Source of the DNA: Serinus canaria
Lineage: Eukaryota; Chordata; Aves; Passeriformes; Fringillidae
Assembly: GCF_022539315.1 (NCBI RefSeq)
Contig: NC_066328.1
Coordinates: 2,650,621-2,714,620 of the forward strand
Direction: 5' to 3'
Length of the DNA: 64,000 nucleotides
Each line of letters begins with the position of its first letter. The stretch's first letter is position 1. Shown here piece by piece: positions 22,001-49,857 of the stretch. The notes below the pieces were generated by a model. It searched no databases and was not told the origin of the DNA. It saw only the letters and a list, made by a program, of their open reading frames with translations. The position numbers were made by a program, and so were the translations under genes.

Positions 22001-24624
22001 AAGTGCCTTCGAGGGGGGCTGAGAACAGACACCACTGTGAGCTGCCAGGGCAGCACCGCCCTGGAAAGTGAAAACAAGACACCAAAAATGTAATGACCCA
22101 TCCATGGGCATGGAGACTCCAGCACCACTTCCCTGCTGGCCAAGAACCTCAGCTGGAGGAACAAAACCTGCTGGAAATGCTGAAATGTAACCCAGAAGTG
22201 CCTGCAGCTTACACAGAGCCTGCAGCATCCCACGCTGCCACACCTTCCCACACCTCGCAGAGCTGACAGACACAAGTTTTGCCTGAACACCCCAACTGAT
22301 ACATCCCTGGATGAATTTCAGCCTGGTTTTTCAGCTGTCCCTGCCCACACAGCCCAGAGCAGCCACAGCAGGTGACAATGCCACCCTGAGGAAGGTGGGC
22401 CCAAAGGACCTACATTGACTGCAGCCACTGTGACCATGTTGGAGCCGTAGAGCCGCAGCCACATCTCCTGCACGGCTCTCCAGAACTCGGTGTAGTGCTC
22501 TATGCTCTTCCCACACATCTCAGTGATGTCCAGGCCAGAGGAGAATATTTTGGGAAGAGCCTGGAATTGGGAAAAGACAGAGGTCACTGAGAGTCACAGG
22601 GAAGGAAGAACCCTTTAGTTCTCGGCCTGGCAGATGGAGGAAGGGAAAGTGATGAATATGTGTTATAAATCAGGGTCTTTTGGGGTTCTGAAAATACTTC
22701 CCCAGTGCTCCCACTGCCTGGATTATCCCACTACCATGGCATGCAGTGCTGGGCCTCTGCTTGCAACACAATTTCTCATTGTCAGGGTGCCTGTGTGAGT
22801 ACATCAGCCACACAGCACAAAGCCTGTCCTGTCCCATTACCAGGCACCACCTTGTCCCCACCACATCTGAAAATAAGCACTGGCATCTCCCAGCAGCTCC
22901 CTGTGGGTGAGCCAGGAGATGTCAGAGGATGTGTCAGGTTGGCAGATAAGCAGATTTGATTTTCATGACAAAGCACAACACTTGGCTGTCATTTTTCTGC
23001 TAGAAAAGGGCACAGAAGAAAGATCGTGGCCCTTCCAAGAGCCCCCTCCCCTCCTCACTGAGCCAACCCAAGGTGCCTGGGGGCCTTCCCTTGCCAGGGA
23101 CCCAAAGAGGAGCAAACCCTTACAGAGGTGATGATCACACCCCGGCAGGCCCGGTTGTTCTCCAGCTTCTCCAGGCTTATGGAAAACTCTGTGAGGAACT
23201 CCAGGCTGAGGCTGTTCACTGGGGGGCTCTTGAACTTCATCACGGCAACACCTGTGCAGGGCAAGCACAGGGACATCAGACTCCCCACCACCACAGCAGC
23301 TCACACTGCCCTGCCCAGGGGAGCTTCACCCACCTCCCTGTTTCCCACACCAAACCGTGTCTTCCCACTCCCACTCAACAACATTCCTGGCTGTTAAAAA
23401 GTTTCCAGAGCAGCAGAGCCAAGAGCAAGGTCCTGTCTTTGCCCAGATCCACCCACAAGCCAGGGTCACTCAGCAGGTGGTGGCACCCCATGTGTCCCAA
23501 AGCCCAGCCACCTTCCGGGCCACTGTGCCCAGCAGGTTCCTTCTCTCTGGGCTCAGTGGGGAAGGTCGAGCCTGCAGCTTCTGTCACAGCAAACAGCCTG
23601 TGTCCAGAGGGTCACACACCTGCTGTGAGCCTGTCAGCACCAGGGGAAGAGCTCTGAGCCCTTGTCCCTGCCCACACTGCACTACCCTACCCAAAAGGTC
23701 CTCCCTGAGTGCTTAGCCTGGGAGCTGCAGCCATGCCCAGCTGGGAACAGCACGAGGACGCACCCAGCAGGACCTGGGAAGCCACAGGAAGAGGCTTGGG
23801 CACCTTTACTCAGTTCAGGGACACTGGCACGTGACAGCTATTCCTGGTAGCCAGGTCACAGGAATTCCCAACAGCTCTTCCCTGATGGAGCACTGCCACT
23901 CTACCAGGTGCCCAAACCAGGTACCCCCAGAGAGGGGACAGTGACAGCCAGGATTTGTCTGTAGCACCAACCACCTGAAGTGCCCACAACTGGTGAGACT
24001 TCCAACCCCAAACACTTCTCCCCGAGCCTCCAAAGCAGCTGCAACACCCGGGGCTTTGGTGACTTTCCATGCCCAGAGCCACACATGCCACGGGACAGGT
24101 GTGGAAGGGTCCGTGCCTGTGCCCCACAGTGCCCGTGGTTGAGGTGACACCGCGGCCGTGCCACCCGCCGTACCTGAGCTCTCGTCCAGCTCCACCTGGA
24201 TCTTGTTGTTGCTGAAGGAACGGCACGGGGCCAGCGGGAGGCCCGGGGGCTGCAGGGGGCTGGGGGGCGGCCGGGTGGCCCTGTCCCACGCTGGGAGGCG
24301 GCAGCACAGGGGCAGCACACCTGGGGGACACAGACAGGTAAGGACGGGAAGGGCACAGCCTCCACCCACAGGTGTGGGGGGCGCTCCCCAAATCCGCTCT
24401 GCACGGACACGGCGGCACACGGGGACACCCTGACCCGCTCAGGAGGACTTAGGGACACCCCAACCCACGGCAGGGGGACACGTGGGACACCCTGACGGTA
24501 AGGGAGGGGTACAGAGAGGCAGCGGGGGCTCAGGGACACGCCGAGCCCGCGGCAGGGAGCGGTCGGGACAGGGTCCGGGCGCACCTGAGCGGCCGATCCG
24601 GCGGGCGAGGGTCGCAGCCGCCAT
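19055..24624 (-). CDS. ECI1: ECI1, mitochondrial enoyl-CoA delta isomerase 1
   Basis: Seven exons, right to left: 24585-24624, 24174-24320, 23124-23251, 22414-22560, 21438-21559, 20534-20712 and 19055-19221. They total 930 nt, giving 309 aa (human 302), with consistent phases. The start MAAATLARRIGRS is Arg-rich and acid-free, as in a mitochondrial presequence. The crotonase fold shows VAVMKFKSPPVNSLSLEF, the oxyanion-loop segment SSGLDITEM (about 112-120), GSSPAGG (155-161) and the isomerase glutamate in GLNEAQLG (E185). The C-terminus is QKSLRMYMEMLKKKKS. The enzyme shifts 3-cis or 3-trans enoyl-CoA double bonds to 2-trans, so unsaturated fatty acids can enter beta-oxidation in the matrix. 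The segment encoded by exon 2 is Pro-rich and poorly conserved. Confidence 0.95.
21730..21955 (-). mobile_element. CR1 LINE 3' fragment
   Basis: Reverse-complement CR1 tail starting at its 3' end (TCATAGAACCACAGGAGGGT) and running to CCTCACAGGGAAGATTTGTG. It is in ECI1 intron 4, same strand as the gene. Confidence 0.88.
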
Positions 24625-24745
24625 CTTGTGCGGGCTCAAGGGTACAGGGCGGGGCTAAGGAGAGGGCGGGGCCCCGCTGAGGACCCTGGAAGCCCCGCCC
24701 ACTGCTGTAAAGCTCCGCCCACAGATGGCTCTGCTGCGCGCGCTT
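24625..24745 (-). promoter_or_regulatory. ECI1: ECI1 promoter with clustered GC boxes
   Basis: At least four GC-box-like elements (GGGCGGGGC, GGCGGGGCT, CCCCGCCC, CTCCGCCC) lie within 110 bp upstream of the ATG. No TATA box was seen. Sp/KLF control is likely but inferred. Confidence 0.6.
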
Positions 24746-24769
24746 GCTGCCCCCTCGTGGTGGCCCTGC

Positions 24770-25372
24770 CACATCGGCCTGTCCGGCCGGCACTGACCGC
24801 TCCGTCCGACCGGTCCTGTCTTGTCCTGTCCTGCCCTGCCCTGCAATGTTCTGCCCTGTCCGGTCCTGTCCTGTCCTGTCCCGTCCGGCCGGCACTGACC
24901 ACTCCGTCCGACCTGTCCTGTCCTGTCCTGCCCTGCCCTGCCTGTCCGGTCCTGTCCTGTCCTGTCCTGTCCCGTCCGGCCGGCACTGACCACTCCGTCC
25001 GACAGGTCCTGTCTTGTCCTGTCCTGCCCTGCCCTGCAATGTTCTGCCCTGTCCGGTCCTGTCCTGTCCCGTCAGGCCGGCAGTGACCGCTCCGTCCAAC
25101 CTGTCCTACCCTGCCCTGTCTTGTCCTGTCCCGTCAGGCCGGCAGTGACCGCTCCGTCCAACCTGTCCTGCCCTGCCCTGTCTTATCCTGCCCTGTCCTG
25201 CCGGCACTGACCACTCCGTCCTGCCCTATCCTGCCCTGCCCTATCCTGCCCTGCCCTGACCTGTCGGCACTGACCACCCCATCCTACCTACCCTGTCCTG
25301 TCCTGTCCTGCCAGCACTGACCACTCCGTCCCACCTGCCCTGCCCTGTCGGCACTGACCGGCCTTTCCCTCT
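24770..25372. repeat. Hierarchical CCTGT/CACTGACC minisatellite between ECI1 and PTX4
   Basis: Nine copies of a core GGC(A)CTGACC(A/G)CTCCGTCC occur at about 24791, 24893, 24984, 25081, 25143, 25205, 25268, 25315 and 25352. Variable arrays of CCTGT/CCTGC pentamers separate them. Core spacing falls from about 100 bp at the ECI1 end to about 40 bp at the PTX4 end. Open frames through it on both strands simply reflect the repeats. Confidence 0.93.
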
Positions 25373-25644
25373 CTGCCCCGCATCCAGCTGCGTGCAAAGG
25401 ATCGCTCCCACACCTTTTCCCTCCTCACAGCCGAACACCCCCGGCCCGGCCCCAGCGGCGGGACGCGGAGCCCCGGGAGCTCTGGGCCGGAGCCAGCCGC
25501 CCCCGCAGAGCGCTGGCCGGGGCCCCGGCGCTGGGAGCCCCGGTGCTGGGCTGTGGATCTCATCAGTGGTGGAGGCTGCCCGGGGAGACACCACGGGGGC
25601 CAGGGCCGGCCTTGCCGCGCAGGCAGAAAACGTCCGGCAGCGGG

Positions 25645-27156
25645 ATGGCGGGGATGGCACTGCCCCTCTGCCTGATCCTCGCTGCCGCCCTGCAGGGCGC
25701 CCTGGCCCGGGCACCGGGGCCCCTGGCCCGCCCCGGCCCCCTGCTCCTGCGGCTGCGGCGCCTGGAAGAGCAGGTGAGTGCCCGGGGCGGAGAGGGGGTG
25801 CTGCCCAGCCTGTGCCAGGGAGACACCCAGCATTTCGGGTTGGGCAGGGATCCGGCGTGGGGACGGGGGTTCGCCCCACATCATGCCGCTCCCTTGCAGT
25901 TTCTCCGGCTCCAGGAGGTGACACTGAACCATCTCCAGAGCATCGCCAGCAACTACAACATCTCCTACAACATCGATGGACGTTTCCAGGCACTGGCCGA
26001 GCAGGCGGAGGCGGCCGACGCTGCCCGGGCCGCCCTGACTGCCGAGCTGGCCCGCCTGGCCACTGCTGGCCGGCGGCTGCGCCGCAGGCTGAAGAGGCTG
26101 GAGGGGACAGTGGGTGCCCTGAGCTCCCCGCACCCCCTGCTCACCCATCCACCGGCCGCGCTCGTGGAAGCTGGCACCAAACCGCTCAGTCTGCCAGACA
26201 CCGCCCGGAGCCGGGACAGCCAGCCGGAGCAGCAGCCCCCGGGCCAGGCTGTCCGCAGCACCGCCAGCCCTCGCCCCCCGAAGACGCGGCGGTGGCAGCA
26301 GCACCGGCAGGAGGAAGGGCACTGGCTGCCGGCTGATGCCGGGCCTGGGGGAGCGCCCGGGGAGGATGAGGAGAGCCCTCGGGATGCAGCACCAGCACCC
26401 CAGGCCGCGGCATCGATGCTCCCCACCGTAACCACGGTTCCCCAGGAGCAGCCCCCAGCGCCCCGGCAGCCGGGGCAGGGCAGGCACGGTCCCCCCGCCC
26501 CGGTGCCCGCCTCCCTCGCCTGTCGCACCGGTGCCGTCCTGCTCTTCCCCGACAGCTCCGCTGAGCACGGGGCCGTCCTGGGGCTGGGGCCGCACCGGGG
26601 GCTCAGGGCGATGTCGCTCTGTGCCTGGCTGGCCACCCCAGCCCCTCACCTCGGTGCTCTCCTCTCCTACGCCACAGAGGACGGCCACAGCGAGCTGGCC
26701 GTCCACGGCCACGGCGGGGATCGCCCGGGCTCTGCACGTTTCATCCTGGGGCACGAGCAATTTCGGGAGCTCCCGGTGGCGCCGCTCCTGGATGGCAAAT
26801 GGCACCACCTGTGCCTCACCTGGTCCTCCGGCCAGGGCCAGCACCGCTTCTACGTGGACAGGAGGCTGCTGGCCGCCGGCTCCGGCTTCCAGCAGGGCTA
26901 TGAAATTCCCGCTGGTGGCTCGCTGGCGCTGGGCTGGGGGCAGCACGGCCCCAACATGGACCTGGGCACTGCAGAAGCTTTTGTGGGTCACCTGGCTGGC
27001 TTCGCTCTCTGGAGACGGGCTCTCCTGCCCGGGGAGGTGGCCAGAATGGCGACCGGGCGGGGGCTGCCCCGCGGCCCTCTCCTCACGCTGGCCGATGCCT
27101 CCTTGCGGGGCGGGGTGCGGAGGGTGGCGTGTCCCTGCCTCCAGCGCTGCCTCTGA
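25645..27156 (+). CDS. PTX4: PTX4, pentraxin 4
   Basis: Two coding exons, 25645-25773 and 25900-27156, give 461 aa (human about 478). The start MAGMALPLCLILAAALQG looks like a signal peptide. An in-frame ATG at 25543 would place 34 residues in front of it, so 25645 is preferred; 25654 is also possible. Residues 44-110 (FLRLQEVTLNHLQSIASNYN onward) are helical and probably coiled coil. A low-complexity Pro/Gln-rich linker follows to about residue 250, then the pentraxin domain to the C-terminus. The pentraxin signature is HLCLTWSS (346-353) and the expected disulfide partners are C284 and C348. It should be a secreted multimeric pattern-binding protein. Its function is poorly known in any species. 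The remembered calcium ligands are changed. Confidence 0.92.
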   Translation: MAGMALPLCLILAAALQGALARAPGPLARPGPLLLRLRRLEEQVSARGGEGVLPSLCQGDTQHFGLGRDPAWGRGFAPHHAAPLQFLRLQEVTLNHLQSIASNYNISYNIDGRFQALAEQAEAADAARAALTAELARLATAGRRLRRRLKRLEGTVGALSSPHPLLTHPPAALVEAGTKPLSLPDTARSRDSQPEQQPPGQAVRSTASPRPPKTRRWQQHRQEEGHWLPADAGPGGAPGEDEESPRDAAPAPQAAASMLPTVTTVPQEQPPAPRQPGQGRHGPPAPVPASLACRTGAVLLFPDSSAEHGAVLGLGPHRGLRAMSLCAWLATPAPHLGALLSYATEDGHSELAVHGHGGDRPGSARFILGHEQFRELPVAPLLDGKWHHLCLTWSSGQGQHRFYVDRRLLAAGSGFQQGYEIPAGGSLALGWGQHGPNMDLGTAEAFVGHLAGFALWRRALLPGEVARMATGRGLPRGPLLTLADASLRGGVRRVACPCLQRCL

Positions 27157-27374
27157 CGAGGCTGCCAGCGGGAATGGTGGCGACTGCCAGTGGTCACGGC
27201 TGGCTCACGGTGCCGCTCCCGACGCGAGCTGAATCCTCCCGGGGTGATGGGACACCCAGCAGGGAGGGCGTCTCAGAACTGCCACCACCGAGGGGGAAAA
27301 GGGTCTTGGCAGCCAGAGGTGGGGCCAAAGCCAGAGGTCACCTGCTCCTAGAAGATGTACAGCCCGTGGTTCCT

Positions 27375-27380
27375 ATTAAA
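27375..27380 (+). terminator. PTX4: Poly(A) signal ATTAAA of PTX4
   Basis: ATTAAA about 220 bp after the PTX4 stop. It is the first plus-strand signal downstream. Confidence 0.6.
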
Positions 27381-27918
27381 ATGCTCCTAACGTTAGAGAA
27401 ACCCAATTTATCTTTGTCCTGCTCATTCATTCACTGCCGCGCTCGGTGCCGCTCACAGCCGGGCAGGAGCCACTCAGCACGGGCAGCCCGAGCGGGCGGC
27501 GCTGCTCGTTCCCTGCCGCTGAGTCAGAGCAGGGGAAGCGGAGCACGGGACAGCCGTGACCGGGGTGAGCCAGCGCCGCCGCCGCCGCCGGTCCCGTGCG
27601 CTGCCGCTGCCCGCGGGGCTCTGCGGAGCAGGGCTTTGGGCCGAGCTGTGCTGCTCCATGAGGCCAAGCACACTCGCTCCCCAACGTCTGCTCTGCAGAA
27701 TTCTCTTCGTGGAGAGCTGGAGCAGCGTCGGCTCCAGCCTTTCCCGGAGTCCCCTGTTCCCCGGGACGGCGGGGCCGTCCTGCCGCTTGGGCGTGCGTGG
27801 AGCAAAGCCTCGCAATCTCTCGGGCCGCCGCTACCGGGGTCCCGCTCAGCCCATTCCATTCCATTCCATTCCATTCCATTCCATTCCGTCCCGCCGCGGG
27901 GGCGGAATCCCAGATGGA
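27381..27918. other. Spacer between PTX4 and the CLCN7 promoter
   Basis: GC-rich, becoming a CpG island towards CLCN7. I see no gene in it. A (CCG)n run lies near 27577-27590. Confidence 0.5.
27851..27896. repeat. (CCATT)n pentanucleotide array
   Basis: Eight to nine CCATT units, about 150 bp upstream of the CLCN7 start codon and inside its CpG island. Confidence 0.95.
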
Positions 27919-27937
27919 ACTACAACTCCCATGGTGC
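27919..27937 (+). promoter_or_regulatory. CLCN7: ZNF143/THAP11-type site in the CLCN7 promoter
   Basis: ACTACAACTCCCATGGTGC closely matches the known ACTACAATTCCCAGCATGC element of TATA-less promoters. It lies about 100 bp before the start codon. Confidence 0.6.
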
Positions 27938-27965
27938 CTCGGGGCGCCCCGGCAGCCCTGACGGG

Positions 27966-27990
27966 CACGTGATGGCGGCGGTCACATGAC
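27966..27990 (+). promoter_or_regulatory. CLCN7: Pair of CLEAR-like E-boxes (TFEB/TFE3)
   Basis: GGCACGTGAT (CACGTG at 27966-27971) and GTCACATGAC (27981-27990) resemble the CLEAR consensus GTCACGTGAC bound by TFEB/TFE3. The second is a one-base variant. CLCN7 is a known lysosomal member of the CLEAR network, so the location fits well. Confidence 0.65.
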
Positions 27991-28037
27991 CGCGCGGCGG
28001 GGCAGGCCCGGCGGAGCAGCCGCCGCCGCCGCCCCGC

Positions 28038-46119
<18,082 letters not shown>

Positions 46120-46689
46120 GGCAGTGTGGCCCAGCAGAGATGTGCCCCAGCCCCTGGGAGCTGGGGACCCCCTTTTGCAGGAGCTGGGGAGAGGACTGGG
46201 CCAGTCCCTGCAGGTGTCACAGTGCCTGGAGCACTGCCATGACTGTGCTGCCCTGGCCCTCCTGCCTGCTGCTGCCTTCCCACATCTACTGCCTCCTCCT
46301 GTCACCCCTTCCTCTGCTTCCCTGAGGGATCAAAATTCACCCTTGGCTCTTTTAGCTCCTGAAATAGGCTCTCCTTGAAGGTTGGGTGAAGGCTGGAGTG
46401 TTCCATGGGGAGCAGGGCTGCCCTACTGAGCTGGGCATGGTTCTCTGACACCACACGTGGCCTCTGTTGCCTCATCCACCCAGTCTGGGCTGTCTGGGAC
46501 CTGGCCCTGCCCTAGCTTCGGCTGCAGGGCCTGTGAGAGGAGCAGAGGGGACACCATGGGGCTCCTTCCTGCCCCCAGGCCCCCGTTCCCTGCTGCCCTG
46601 TGGTCCTGCTTGCTGGGTTGGGCTGAGCTCTGGGGTTGCCTCCCTGCTCCTTGGCACTGAGGAGGGGGACGTGCCCTGCTTGGCTGTGC

Positions 46690-46695
46690 AATAAA
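46690..46695 (+). terminator. CLCN7: Proximal poly(A) signal of CLCN7
   Basis: AATAAA about 570 bp after the stop codon, followed by a GT-rich stretch. Confidence 0.65.
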
Positions 46696-47145
46696 AGGGG
46701 TCCCCTGGTTCTGTAGCTGCTGCCTCTGGCTCTTTCTTGGCTCCCTCAGCCACTCTGTCCCCAACCCATGTGTGGGGAGACACCCCTGGGATTTGGGGCA
46801 GGGATGGGGAGGGGAGAGCTGCCTCCACGGGGGAGATGTTGGTCCTGCAGCCTGTGCCCCTCTGCCACTCCTGCAGTCCTCCCACCACTGCTGCTCCCAT
46901 ACCGGGATCCAGAGTCACTCCTGGGGCATCTTCTGGCCCTTTCCAGCAGCCTGGGCCTTTCCAGGCACCCCAAACCCCACCACCAGTCCTGGATTTGGCC
47001 GGGGGTGGGAGCAAAGCCAGCCCTGGCACCTCACTTTTTCTATCTTCCCCCATCCTTGCTCCTCTCCTTGGCATTGCCCTGCCCTGGGACTGCCCCTTCC
47101 TCACCTGGTGCCTGGAGAGGCTTTTGACTGCAGGATCTGTGCTGA

Positions 47146-47151
47146 AATAAA
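47146..47151 (+). terminator. CLCN7: Possible distal poly(A) signal of CLCN7
   Basis: A second AATAAA about 450 bp further on, followed by a GTCTGTTTGTACTTTTATTG stretch that could serve as the downstream element. It may give a longer 3' UTR. Confidence 0.45.
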
Positions 47152-47722
47152 GTCAAGTCTGTTTGTACTTTTATTGTGGTGCTGCCTGTCTCTTGCTTCC
47201 CTTCTTCCCTTGGGGCTGAACCGAGCCCTGTCCCCACTCCTGCTGCTGGGAGGGCACAGGCTGGGGGCTGGGGGGTGGCTGCGTCCTGGGCTGAAGACAG
47301 GGGCTGGCTGCCCCTTCCCGGGTTCGTTCCCTTTCAACACCAACACAAAGCAGAGGATGCCTCAGCTGGGCCCTGGTAACAGGGGAAGAAGAGCCAGCCC
47401 TGCCCTGGGGCAGGGGAGCTGCAGGGAACAGTGGGTCCCCGGGGCAGTGCTGGGTCCCCAGGGCAGTGCTGACAGTCGGGCGCTTTATGAGGCCCCGCGC
47501 CGCCCTTTGCCCCGGCGCGGCCGAGATAAGGGGATGGGATCCAGCGCCTTGGGCCCAGAGTAAACACGGGCTGCTGGCTGCTGCCGGCACCGCGCTGCCC
47601 TGCTCTTCCCGCTGCTGCCAGCAGCCCCCTGGGTCGTGCCAAGCCCTTTGTCTCTGGCAGCAGGGACAGCACAGCGGCGGGTGGCAAAGGACACCGCACA
47701 CGCTGCTGCCTGGCGGGAGTCA
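47152..47722. other. Spacer between the CLCN7 and PERCC1 3' ends
   Basis: GC-rich sequence with long accidental open frames on both strands. I recognise no gene or mobile element in it. Confidence 0.5.
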
Positions 47723-47728
47723 TTTATT
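47723..47728 (-). terminator. PERCC1: Poly(A) signal AATAAA of PERCC1
   Basis: TTTATT on the plus strand, about 120 bp beyond the PERCC1 stop. It implies a short 3' UTR. Confidence 0.6.
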
Positions 47729-47845
47729 CGCTCGTCCCATCACCGGCTCCGACCCGGCAGCTCCGAGGGCCCCGCTGCTGGCACCGGGGCCACCGGGTTT
47801 ATCATTAACCGGGTGGCACGTGGCGGGACCGGGGCCATGGTGGGG

Positions 47846-48550
47846 TCACAACCCCGCAAAGGGCTCTGCCTCCAGCCCCGGGCGGCCCAGCAGCTCCCGC
47901 CCAGCGCCTGGCAGCTCTGGCCCTGGCTCCACTGTCCAGGTGGCCAGGAGGTCGCTGAAGTCAGGGGTGCCGCTGTGGAGCAGGCCGGCGGGGCCCGGGC
48001 CCGGCTCTTTCCAGAAGGAGGGCGGCAGCTTCCTGCGGTGCATGGGGGTGATGTGGCCGTACTTCCTCTCCAGCCGCTGGCTCTTGCCGCCGGCCGCCCG
48101 AGCGGGCAGGCAGCGATGCACGCCGTACTCGAAGAGCTCGGCCAGCGGCCCCAGCCTGTGCGCGGCCCCCGGGCTGCCCCGCGGGGCCTCGGGCACGCCC
48201 GCAGCGCTCGGGGGCGAGCCGCAGTCCGCGGGCACCGGGCGGCTGCCGGCCGCCTCCTCTCGGCCCCGCCGCCCGAAGTAGCGCTGGATGTCACAGCTGA
48301 TGAGCTCCGAAAACTTGAGGAGACGCAGCGTGGTCTCGGCAGTGCTGGAGACACTGGCCAGCTCCGGCCTCACGCACTCCTCCACTGCTTCCACGTCCTC
48401 CTCCTCTTCTTCCTCTTCTTCCTCTTCCTCCTCCTCCTCCTCGGAGAGGTCGGGGAAGTCGGGCTCAGGGTGCGTGGGCAGCAGGAGGCCGTGCGGGAAG
48501 GGCGAGGGCAGCCGCAGCTCGGCCAGGGGCTGGATGACACCCGCAGCCAT
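47846..48550 (-). CDS. PERCC1: PERCC1, proline- and glutamate-rich coiled-coil protein 1
   Basis: Single coding exon, 234 aa, starting MAAGVIQPLAELRLP at the ATG at 48550. The open frame extends upstream to a GTG, but the family start is the ATG. A run of 15 Glu (about 37-51) follows DFPDLS. Conserved blocks are LLKFSELISCDIQRYFGR, LGPLAELFEYGVHRC and RLERKYGHITPMHRRKLPPS, followed by FWKEP and GTPDFSDLLATW. An acceptor at 48583-48584 and the donor at 49749-49750 define a 5' UTR intron. In humans PERCC1 is needed for enteroendocrine cells, and loss of it or its control region causes congenital diarrhoea; the biochemical role is unknown. It is tail to tail with CLCN7, as expected from human 16p13.3. 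Confidence 0.92.
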   Translation of the reverse strand: MAAGVIQPLAELRLPSPFPHGLLLPTHPEPDFPDLSEEEEEEEEEEEEEEEDVEAVEECVRPELASVSSTAETTLRLLKFSELISCDIQRYFGRRGREEAAGSRPVPADCGSPPSAAGVPEAPRGSPGAAHRLGPLAELFEYGVHRCLPARAAGGKSQRLERKYGHITPMHRRKLPPSFWKEPGPGPAGLLHSGTPDFSDLLATWTVEPGPELPGAGRELLGRPGLEAEPFAGL

Positions 48551-48689
48551 GGCAGCGCTCAGAGGCACCCCCAGGAGTCACCCTGCGGGCAGGGACAGGG
48601 GATCAGGGTGACACACCCTGGCACCAGCCCTGACAGACCGCCCAGCAGCCCTGAGAGGGCAGGGGACCGTGCTGTGCCACACCTTGGCC

Positions 48690-49130
48690 AAGGTGGGGCC
48701 ACAGGGCAGCAGGGATGTCCCCCACAAATAACGGGGTGTGGGATGTACCCACCAAGCTGAGGGAAAGAGGGCAGGGGGGTATTCCCCCTGGTACATCCCC
48801 ACTCAGCCCTGGGACAGCAGGCAGCAGGGGTGTCCCCACCAAAACATGGGATATGGGGCAGTGGAAGCAGAACCCTGAGTCATGGGACATGGAGTAGCGA
48901 GATGCCATTCCCCTACAAGCAACAGGACATGGGACAGTGAGGATATTCTAACTGAACCCTGGGACATCAAGCAACAGGGATGTCCCCATCAAACCATGGA
49001 GTGTGGGACAGTGGGAATGTCCCTAAGTCATGGGACGTGTACCAGCAAGGATCTGTGGGACATGGATGAACACACCAAGTCGTGGGATGCAGGGCAGAGG
49101 GGATGTGTGGGGCAGAGGGATGTTCCCCTT
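48690..49130. repeat. Degenerate GGGACATGGG-type repeat, PERCC1 5' UTR intron
   Basis: Diverged units around ATGGGACATGGGACAGTGAGG recur through this interval. The period is irregular. It is probably a decayed minisatellite. Confidence 0.55.
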
Positions 49131-49265
49131 CACCCTGGGGCTGTGCTTGGAGGTGAATGGGGGCTCAGCATCCACCCTGCAGCTCTGGCTCAGGGCCACA
49201 GAGCCCCATGCCCTGCCCACACAATGGCCCCTTGGCTTTCCAGGTGACAGAGTGAACCCATCGTC

Positions 49266-49331
49266 GCCCTGCCCTGCCCTGCCCTGCCCTGCCCTGCCCT
49301 GCCCTGCCCTGCCCTGCCCTGCCCTGCCCTG
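49266..49331. repeat. (CCCTG)13 pentanucleotide array
   Basis: Perfect GCCCT/CCCTG pentamers over about 65 bp in the PERCC1 5' UTR intron. Compare the CCTGT/CCTGC arrays near ECI1. Confidence 0.95.
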
Positions 49332-49750
49332 GTGGGCTCTGACCACAGCTGGGTTTCCCTGAGCTGGACATGCCCCCTTTGTAGCTCGTGCTACCTGTGC
49401 TGAAGGGTCCCCAGCCCTGCCTCGCTGCAGGACACCCCAGGCCATGCTGAGAGGGTCTCAGGGCAAGACCAAATCCTAGGGAACCAGACCTGCCCCTGCC
49501 ACACCAAGCACGGTGCCAGGACCTGCACCTAGCCTAAGATCGTCCTTGCCATCTCTGCGTGTCCCTCTTTGTGCCGTCCCCGCCGCGGTACCCCCGGTGC
49601 TGCCCCGGGCTGGGCTGTGGGGGGCTCAGCCTCACCTCCGGGCTCCGGAGAGGGTGGAGCGGTGCCACCACAGCCTGCCCTGCCGCCACCCTCCGCCGGA
49701 GGAGCCCCCGGGACAGGAGGGCATCGCCCGGAGCGCGGCTCCGCACTCAC

Positions 49751-49800
49751 CTTGGCGCTGCCGCCCGGCCATGCATAGGCTCCCGCGCCGCTCCCCCTGC
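49751..49800 (-). other. PERCC1: PERCC1 non-coding first exon (predicted)
   Basis: The donor AAG/GTGAGT, reading leftwards from 49750, closes this exon. The 5' limit is estimated from the TATA box. The exon contains two ATGs. One opens an eight-codon upstream frame that stops just after the splice junction. Confidence 0.55.
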
Positions 49801-49824
49801 CCGTCCCTCCACCTGGGCCTGAAG

Positions 49825-49832
49825 TATTTATA
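49825..49832 (-). promoter_or_regulatory. PERCC1: TATA box of PERCC1
   Basis: TATAAATA on the minus strand, about 75 bp from the first-exon donor. This implies transcription starting near 49800 and suits a tissue-restricted gene. Confidence 0.65.
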
Positions 49833-49857
49833 GCGGAGCAGCGAGCTGACGGCTGGC

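Noticed and set aside
24530..25099. Long repetitive frames rich in TGQDR or CPVLSCP
   Set aside because: These are translations of the pentamer minisatellite. Fifteen-base multiples keep frames open by chance.
25288..26991. 567-aa open frame antisense to PTX4
   Set aside because: It is a shadow of the GC-rich PTX4 coding exon and the CCTGT repeats. The sense strand has clear pentraxin homology.
46472..47563. 200-260 aa frames 3' of CLCN7 on both strands
   Set aside because: They overlap the CLCN7 3' UTR and its poly(A) signals. No homology or splice support was recognised.
48551..48568. Upstream GTG start for PERCC1
   Set aside because: The remembered family start is MAAG at 48550, an ordinary ATG. 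A GTG start is not needed.
47636..48760. 374-aa frame antisense to PERCC1
   Set aside because: It is opposite a recognised gene, with low-complexity leucine/serine content from the Glu-run complement.
49266..49331. CRISPR-like or telomere-like array
   Set aside because: It is a plain CCCTG pentamer microsatellite with no spacers and no CCCTAA units.
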